Below are positions 5,237 to 8,646 of a DNA stretch of 8,646 nt, piece by piece. The notes beneath the pieces were generated by a model, which saw only the letters and a list, made by a program, of their open reading frames with translations, was not told the origin of the DNA and did no database searches. The position numbers and the translations under genes were made by a program. How positions within the stretch are numbered: position 1 is the first letter of the stretch; the number at the start of each line of letters is the position of its first letter. The DNA comes from Anaerolineales bacterium. GTDB taxonomy: Bacteria; Chloroflexota; Anaerolineae; Anaerolineales; Villigracilaceae. Location: assembly GCA_016928525.1 (NCBI GenBank), contig JAFGKO010000298.1, forward strand, positions 1-8,646, read 5' to 3'.

Positions 5237-7174
5237 ATGACGGCCTTCAGTGGAAACGGATACAAAAACAAAAGCATTAATAGCGATGCCCAGGCGATGC
5301 TCGAAGTCGCCAAACGGGAGGGGATCGAAACCGTCTGGGATCGCCTGGAGAAACAACAGCCACAATGTGGCTACTGCAACCTGGGCACCAGCTGCCGCAT
5401 CTGCGCCATGGGACCCTGCCGGGTCGATCCGTTCGGTGACGGTCCGCAGAAAGGGGTCTGTGGAGCGGATGCAGACATCATCGTTGCCCGCAACCTGGCG
5501 CGCATGATCGTAGGTGGCGCCTCGGCCCACTCCGACCACGGGCGCGACATTCTGGAGACCCTGCACCTGGTCGGCGAGGGAAAGACCGATACGTATAAAG
5601 TTACCGACGCTGAAAAACTCAAGAGAATCGCTGCCGAGTACGGCGTAAAAACCGACGGCAAAAGCGATCAAGAGATCGCCAAGGAACTATCCTGGGAAAT
5701 CATGGAAGACTATGGCATGCGCCGGGAAAAGCTGCCCCTGGCAGCGCGCGCACCAAAGGTCCGCCAGGAGGCTTGGGAAAAGGCCGGCGTCTACCCGCGT
5801 GGTATCGACCGCGAAAACGTGGAGATGATGCATCGTACTCACATGGGTGTCGACAATGACTGGGTCAACATACTCTTGCATGCCGTCCGCACCAGCCTGA
5901 GCGATGGCTGGGGTGGTTCCATGGTCGCCACCGAACTATCGGATGCCCTTTTTGGCACCCCGACTCCCCAGAAATCCCAAATGAATCTGGGCGTTCTCAA
6001 GGCCGATCAGGTCAACATCATCCTGCATGGACACAATCCAATGCTCTCGGAAGTCATTGTCGCCGCCTCGCAGGACAAAGGGTTGCTCGACCTGGCAAAG
6101 AAGAACGGCGCCCAGGGCATCAACCTGGCCGGTTTGTGCTGCACCGGCAACGAGGTGCTGATGCGCAAGGGCATCCCCATGGCCGGTAATCACTTGATCC
6201 AGGAACTTTCCATTATGACTGGCGCAGTGGAGGTAATGCTGGTTGACTACCAGTGCATCATGCCAGCGGTGACCGAAACAGCCAAGTGCTATCACACCAA
6301 AGTCATCAGCACATTCGACAAAGCCAAGTTCCCCGGCGCTGAACACATCTCATTCGACCCGTCACGCGGCATGGAGATCGGCAAACAGATCGTTCGCACC
6401 GCAGTGGAAAATTACACAAACCGCGTCAAAGAGCGCGTCAACATCCCGGTCGAACCCGTCCCGGTCATGGCCGGTTTCTCGGTAGAAGCCATCCTCGGCG
6501 CCCTGGGTGGCACCCCGCAACCATTGATCGACGCGATTGTAAAAGGCGATATCCGTGGCGCGGTTGGTATCGTAGGCTGTAACAATCCCAAGATCAAACA
6601 AGACCTGGGCCACACCGAGCTGACCAAACGCCTGATTGAAAACGATATTCTGGTCGTGGTCACCGGCTGCGCTGCCGTCGCAGACGGCAAAGCCGGCCTG
6701 ATGACCCCTGAAGCTGCGGATTTGGCCGGACCGGGCCTGGGTGCGGTCTGCAAGGCGCTCGGTATCCCACCCGTGTTACACATGGGTTCCTGCGTGGACA
6801 ATATCCGCATCCTAGTGCTGGCAGCCGCCCTGGCAAACACACTGGGTGTTGATATCAGCGCCTTACCACTCGCCGGAGCAGCGCCGGAATGGTACTCCGA
6901 AAAGGCTGTCTCCATCGGAACCTATGTGGTCGCATCCGGCATTTTCACCGTGCTGGGGATTGCACCGCCCATCTTCGGCAGCCCCAACATCGTCAAGCTA
7001 CTCACAGAAGGCCTGGAAGGCGTTCTCGGCGCGACGTTCGCAGTCGAACCAGACCCGGAGCGTGCCGCCGTTTTGATCCGTCGCCACATCGAGAAGAAGC
7101 GCGCTGGGCTCAAGCTGCCCGCGCTGGATCCTGATCAAATCGCCATGCCGGAAGCTGAGCTGGCCCTGGCGTAG
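5237..7174 (+). CDS. cooS: Anaerobic Ni-Fe carbon monoxide dehydrogenase, catalytic subunit CooS
   Basis: A 645-residue homodimeric enzyme catalysing CO + H2O = CO2 + 2 H+ + 2 e-. Cluster ligands are readable by position against the Carboxydothermus enzyme. The B-cluster cysteines are C53, C56, C61 and C75. The C-cluster (Ni-4Fe-4S) set is H266 in HGHNP, C301/C302 in GLCCTGNEVL, C340 in DYQCIMPAV, C448 in VGCNNPK, C478 in TGCAAVADG and C519 in GSCVDNIR. The acid-base lysine is K556 in SEKAVSIGTY, and the pocket histidine is probably H98. All are present, so the enzyme should be active. The D-cluster pair is C44-X2-C47 (CGYCNLGTSCRIC), with serine at the position of the second cysteine of the CX7C type. 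ATG 5237 has AAGGAG upstream. There is no acetyl-CoA synthase subunit and no cooC next door. Confidence 0.98.
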   Translation: MTAFSGNGYKNKSINSDAQAMLEVAKREGIETVWDRLEKQQPQCGYCNLGTSCRICAMGPCRVDPFGDGPQKGVCGADADIIVARNLARMIVGGASAHSDHGRDILETLHLVGEGKTDTYKVTDAEKLKRIAAEYGVKTDGKSDQEIAKELSWEIMEDYGMRREKLPLAARAPKVRQEAWEKAGVYPRGIDRENVEMMHRTHMGVDNDWVNILLHAVRTSLSDGWGGSMVATELSDALFGTPTPQKSQMNLGVLKADQVNIILHGHNPMLSEVIVAASQDKGLLDLAKKNGAQGINLAGLCCTGNEVLMRKGIPMAGNHLIQELSIMTGAVEVMLVDYQCIMPAVTETAKCYHTKVISTFDKAKFPGAEHISFDPSRGMEIGKQIVRTAVENYTNRVKERVNIPVEPVPVMAGFSVEAILGALGGTPQPLIDAIVKGDIRGAVGIVGCNNPKIKQDLGHTELTKRLIENDILVVVTGCAAVADGKAGLMTPEAADLAGPGLGAVCKALGIPPVLHMGSCVDNIRILVLAAALANTLGVDISALPLAGAAPEWYSEKAVSIGTYVVASGIFTVLGIAPPIFGSPNIVKLLTEGLEGVLGATFAVEPDPERAAVLIRRHIEKKRAGLKLPALDPDQIAMPEAELALA

Positions 7175-7176
7175 TG

Positions 7177-7224
7177 CCCTCACCCCAAACCCCTCTCCCG
7201 GTGGGAGAGGGGCAGGGGTGAGGG
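7177..7224. repeat. GC-rich 48-base palindrome inside the coo operon
   Basis: Two pairs of 10-base arms nest into one hairpin: CCCTCACCCC (7177-7186) with GGGGTGAGGG (7215-7224), and CCCCTCTCCC (7190-7199) with GGGAGAGGGG (7203-7212). They are separated by a small internal bulge (AAA against CA) and closed by a 3-base loop. It begins 3 bases after the cooS stop and ends at the ribosome site of the next gene (AAAGGAGG, 7225-7232). There is no U-tract, so it is not a normal terminator. It may protect the cooF-cooS mRNA end or reduce read-through into the flavoprotein gene. This CCCTCACCCC-type palindrome is, from memory, a widespread dispersed repeat in bacteria. Confidence 0.9.
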
Positions 7225-7236
7225 AAAGGAGGCGAT

Positions 7237-8463
7237 ATGAAAATCGTGATCATTGGCGCCGGGCCGGCAGGTGTGAGCGTTGCAGAAACCCTGCGCGCCC
7301 ACGATAAACAATCCGAGATCGTGATGCTCAGCGCTGAACCGTATCCGCCTTATTCACCGCCAGCCATGGTCGATCACTTCCTGAGCGGTTCGAATGCCCA
7401 CCTTTGGCGCGACGCGGACTGGCCTGAACAAATCGGCGTGGATTACCGCAGCGGCGTCGAAGTAACAGCCATCCAGCCGGATGCGCATACAATACAACTC
7501 GTTGACGGCGCCAAACTAGACTATGACAAGCTGGTGCTGGCCACGGGCGGCAGCCTGTATGCGCCGCTCGAAGGCGCCGACCTGCCCGGCATCTACAACT
7601 TCAAGTCACTGAGCGCTGCGGAGGCATTGGTCGACAAAGTCAAAAGCGGGAAAGCCTCCAGCGCCATCGTGATTGGCGCCGGGTTCATCGGCATGGAAAT
7701 CGCGCTGCTGCTGCGCGAACTTGGCATGGCTGTCACCCAAATCGAAATGCTCAACCAGGTCATGTCCGTTATGCTCGACCCGGAAACGGCTGGTATTGCA
7801 CTCGCTATGATGCAAAAACGAGGTGTGGACGTACGCCTGAACACCAAAGCCTCGGCGTTTGTGGGGAATGGTCGGGCGAAGGGCGTCCGACTGGAATCCG
7901 GTGAAGTGCTACGGGCTGATGTACTGATCGCGGCCACCGGCATCAAACCCAACCTGAAATTGCTGGATGGCAGTGGGATCGACCACCAGTGGGGCATCAC
8001 CGTTGACGAGCATCTGCGCACCAACAAAGCAAACATTTATGCAGCGGGCGATGCCGTCGAAGCAGCCGACCGGTTGACAGGCGAGACCTACGTGCATGCC
8101 ATCTTCCCCAATGCGATAGAGCAGGGATATGTCGTCGGCCTGAACTTAGCGGGGATCGATACCACCTACGAGGGCGCCGACCGTATGAACAGTCTGAAGC
8201 ATCTTGGCCTGCCTATCATGGCCGTCGGGTTGAAAAGCGGGGATGAAGTCCTGCAAACCCGGCAAAACGGTCATATGCGCACGATTTACCTGCAAGACAA
8301 TCGTGTGGTGGGCTTCCAGTTGGTCGGTGACATCAAAACCGCAGGCATCTTGCGAGCCTTGATGAACCGGGGTGAGAACATCCAACCCTACAAAGACCGG
8401 CTGCTCAACCCCAATTTCGGTCAGGGCATGCTGGTATGGGAATCCATCGCACCGTACGCGTGA
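7237..8463 (+). CDS. FAD-dependent NAD(P) oxidoreductase associated with CODH (FNOR-type)
   Basis: A 408-residue flavoprotein of the pyridine nucleotide-disulfide oxidoreductase fold. The first Rossmann motif, VIIGAGPAGVSVAETL (residues 4-19), binds FAD. The second, IVIGAGFIGMEIALLL (144-159), binds the nicotinamide nucleotide. E170 at the end of the following strand favours NAD(H) over NADP(H). The ATG motif at 102-104 (LATGG) and the flavin-contact YAAGDAVEA (268-276) complete the set. There is no CXXXXC redox disulfide near the FAD motif, so it is not a thioredoxin or glutathione reductase. Its place behind cooF and cooS matches the known CODH-CooF-FNOR arrangement, suggesting transfer of CO-derived electrons from CooF to NAD+. 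NADH oxidase or rubredoxin reductase activity is the alternative. AAAGGAGG four bases before the ATG fixes the start. The GC hairpin precedes it and a terminator follows. Confidence 0.9.
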   Translation: MKIVIIGAGPAGVSVAETLRAHDKQSEIVMLSAEPYPPYSPPAMVDHFLSGSNAHLWRDADWPEQIGVDYRSGVEVTAIQPDAHTIQLVDGAKLDYDKLVLATGGSLYAPLEGADLPGIYNFKSLSAAEALVDKVKSGKASSAIVIGAGFIGMEIALLLRELGMAVTQIEMLNQVMSVMLDPETAGIALAMMQKRGVDVRLNTKASAFVGNGRAKGVRLESGEVLRADVLIAATGIKPNLKLLDGSGIDHQWGITVDEHLRTNKANIYAAGDAVEAADRLTGETYVHAIFPNAIEQGYVVGLNLAGIDTTYEGADRMNSLKHLGLPIMAVGLKSGDEVLQTRQNGHMRTIYLQDNRVVGFQLVGDIKTAGILRALMNRGENIQPYKDRLLNPNFGQGMLVWESIAPYA

Positions 8464-8477
8464 AAATCGTAGACATA

Positions 8478-8518
8478 AACATGAGAGACGTGCTTGAATG
8501 CACGCTCTCATGTTTTTT
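8478..8518 (+). terminator. Intrinsic terminator of the coo operon
   Basis: AACATGAGAG (8478-8487) plus CGTGC (8489-8493) pair with GCACG (8500-8504) plus CTCTCATGTT (8505-8514). This gives a 15-bp stem with a single bulged A and a 6-base loop, followed by TTTTCC. It starts 14 bases after the flavoprotein stop and closes the operon. On the minus strand TTTATG follows the stem, a weaker stop for the convergent gene. Confidence 0.9.
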
Positions 8519-8534
8519 CCTTTCACCAAATTAG

Positions 8535-8645
8535 TTAACGGACGATTACCGCATCGAGGGAGCCTCTGGTACGGTTTCGCTTATCAGGGGTGACAAAGAC
8601 CAATTTGAGTGTATGCGAGCCGGGAGCAAGCTGACCAGGATAGTC
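8535..8645 (-). CDS. Unidentified protein, C-terminal end only (gene enters from the right edge)
   Basis: On the minus strand an open frame enters from the right edge and ends at TAA (8537-8535), giving the last 36 residues. The end reads DYPGQLAPGSHTLKLVFVTP then DKRNRTRGSLDAVIVR. The alternation of hydrophobic residues around PGSHTLKLVFV resembles the last strand of an extracellular beta-sandwich (Ig-like or carbohydrate-binding type) domain, where 'PG.HTL.L.V' is a common ending. This is a guess from strand pattern alone and no family is assigned. It converges on the coo operon with the terminator at 8478-8518 between them. Confidence 0.55.
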   Translation of the reverse strand, partial: DYPGQLAPGSHTLKLVFVTPDKRNRTRGSLDAVIVR

Positions 8646-8646
8646 C

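Noticed and set aside
5102..5671. A 189-codon open frame on the minus strand, and other long minus-strand frames to about 7180
   Set aside because: They lie opposite cooF and cooS, which have complete diagnostic motifs; no motif or ribosome site supports the antisense frames.
7172..7236. Transcription terminator after cooS
   Set aside because: The hairpin is very strong but has no T-tract, and the next ribosome site follows at once, so it is better described as a palindromic repeat inside the operon.
1..8646. tRNA, rRNA, CRISPR array, insertion sequence or phage genes
   Set aside because: No clover-leaf sequence, regular spaced repeat, transposase or phage motif was found on either strand.

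Overview
The window reads as a chromosomal segment of an anaerobic or facultative bacterium, most likely a Chloroflexi/Anaerolineae-type genome. That lineage is an inference from three weak signs: intergenic palindromes of the ACCTGNCAGGT type, a relic of a WD40-repeat protein with a C-terminus I associate with that group, and the general gene style. Genes are in short units on both strands, most with clear Shine-Dalgarno sites. Two have near-consensus sigma-70 promoters (1439-1467 and 4453-4481). No tRNA, rRNA, CRISPR array, transposase or phage gene was found.

Layout. 2-400 (+) is the C-terminal part of a nitroreductase cut by the window edge. 405-785 (-) is a small ACT-domain protein and 890-1276 (-) a DUF302 protein, separated by a composite palindrome (812-881). 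1502-1924 (+) is a membrane-anchored helix-hairpin-helix protein with its own promoter and terminator, bracketed by two direct copies of a 31-bp repeat (1343-1373 and 1989-2019). 2090-2608 (-) is a four-helix membrane protein. The 395-base gap 2609-3003 holds the promoter of that gene, a 68-codon WD40 protein relic (2706-2912), a terminator (2940-2972) and a degenerate 7-bp tandem repeat (2982-3016). 3004-4356 (-) is a class III PLP aminotransferase.

The centrepiece is 4453-8518 (+), a carbon monoxide oxidation operon running promoter, cooF (four-cluster ferredoxin-like electron carrier), cooS (Ni-Fe carbon monoxide dehydrogenase), a strong GC-rich hairpin, an FAD/NAD(P) oxidoreductase and a terminator. 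The gene order suggests this flow: CooS oxidises CO with water to CO2, electrons leave through the B and D clusters to CooF, and the flavoprotein passes them to NAD(P)+ (or works in reverse, or in redox defence). No acetyl-CoA synthase, energy-converting hydrogenase, cooC maturation ATPase or CooA-type regulator gene lies in the window, so this looks like a stand-alone CODH-ferredoxin-flavoprotein module. The CooS N-terminus has a CX2C arrangement at the inter-subunit D-cluster, like the Desulfovibrio vulgaris enzyme, rather than CX7C.

The window ends with the last 36 codons of an unidentified gene on the minus strand (8535-8645), convergent with the operon.
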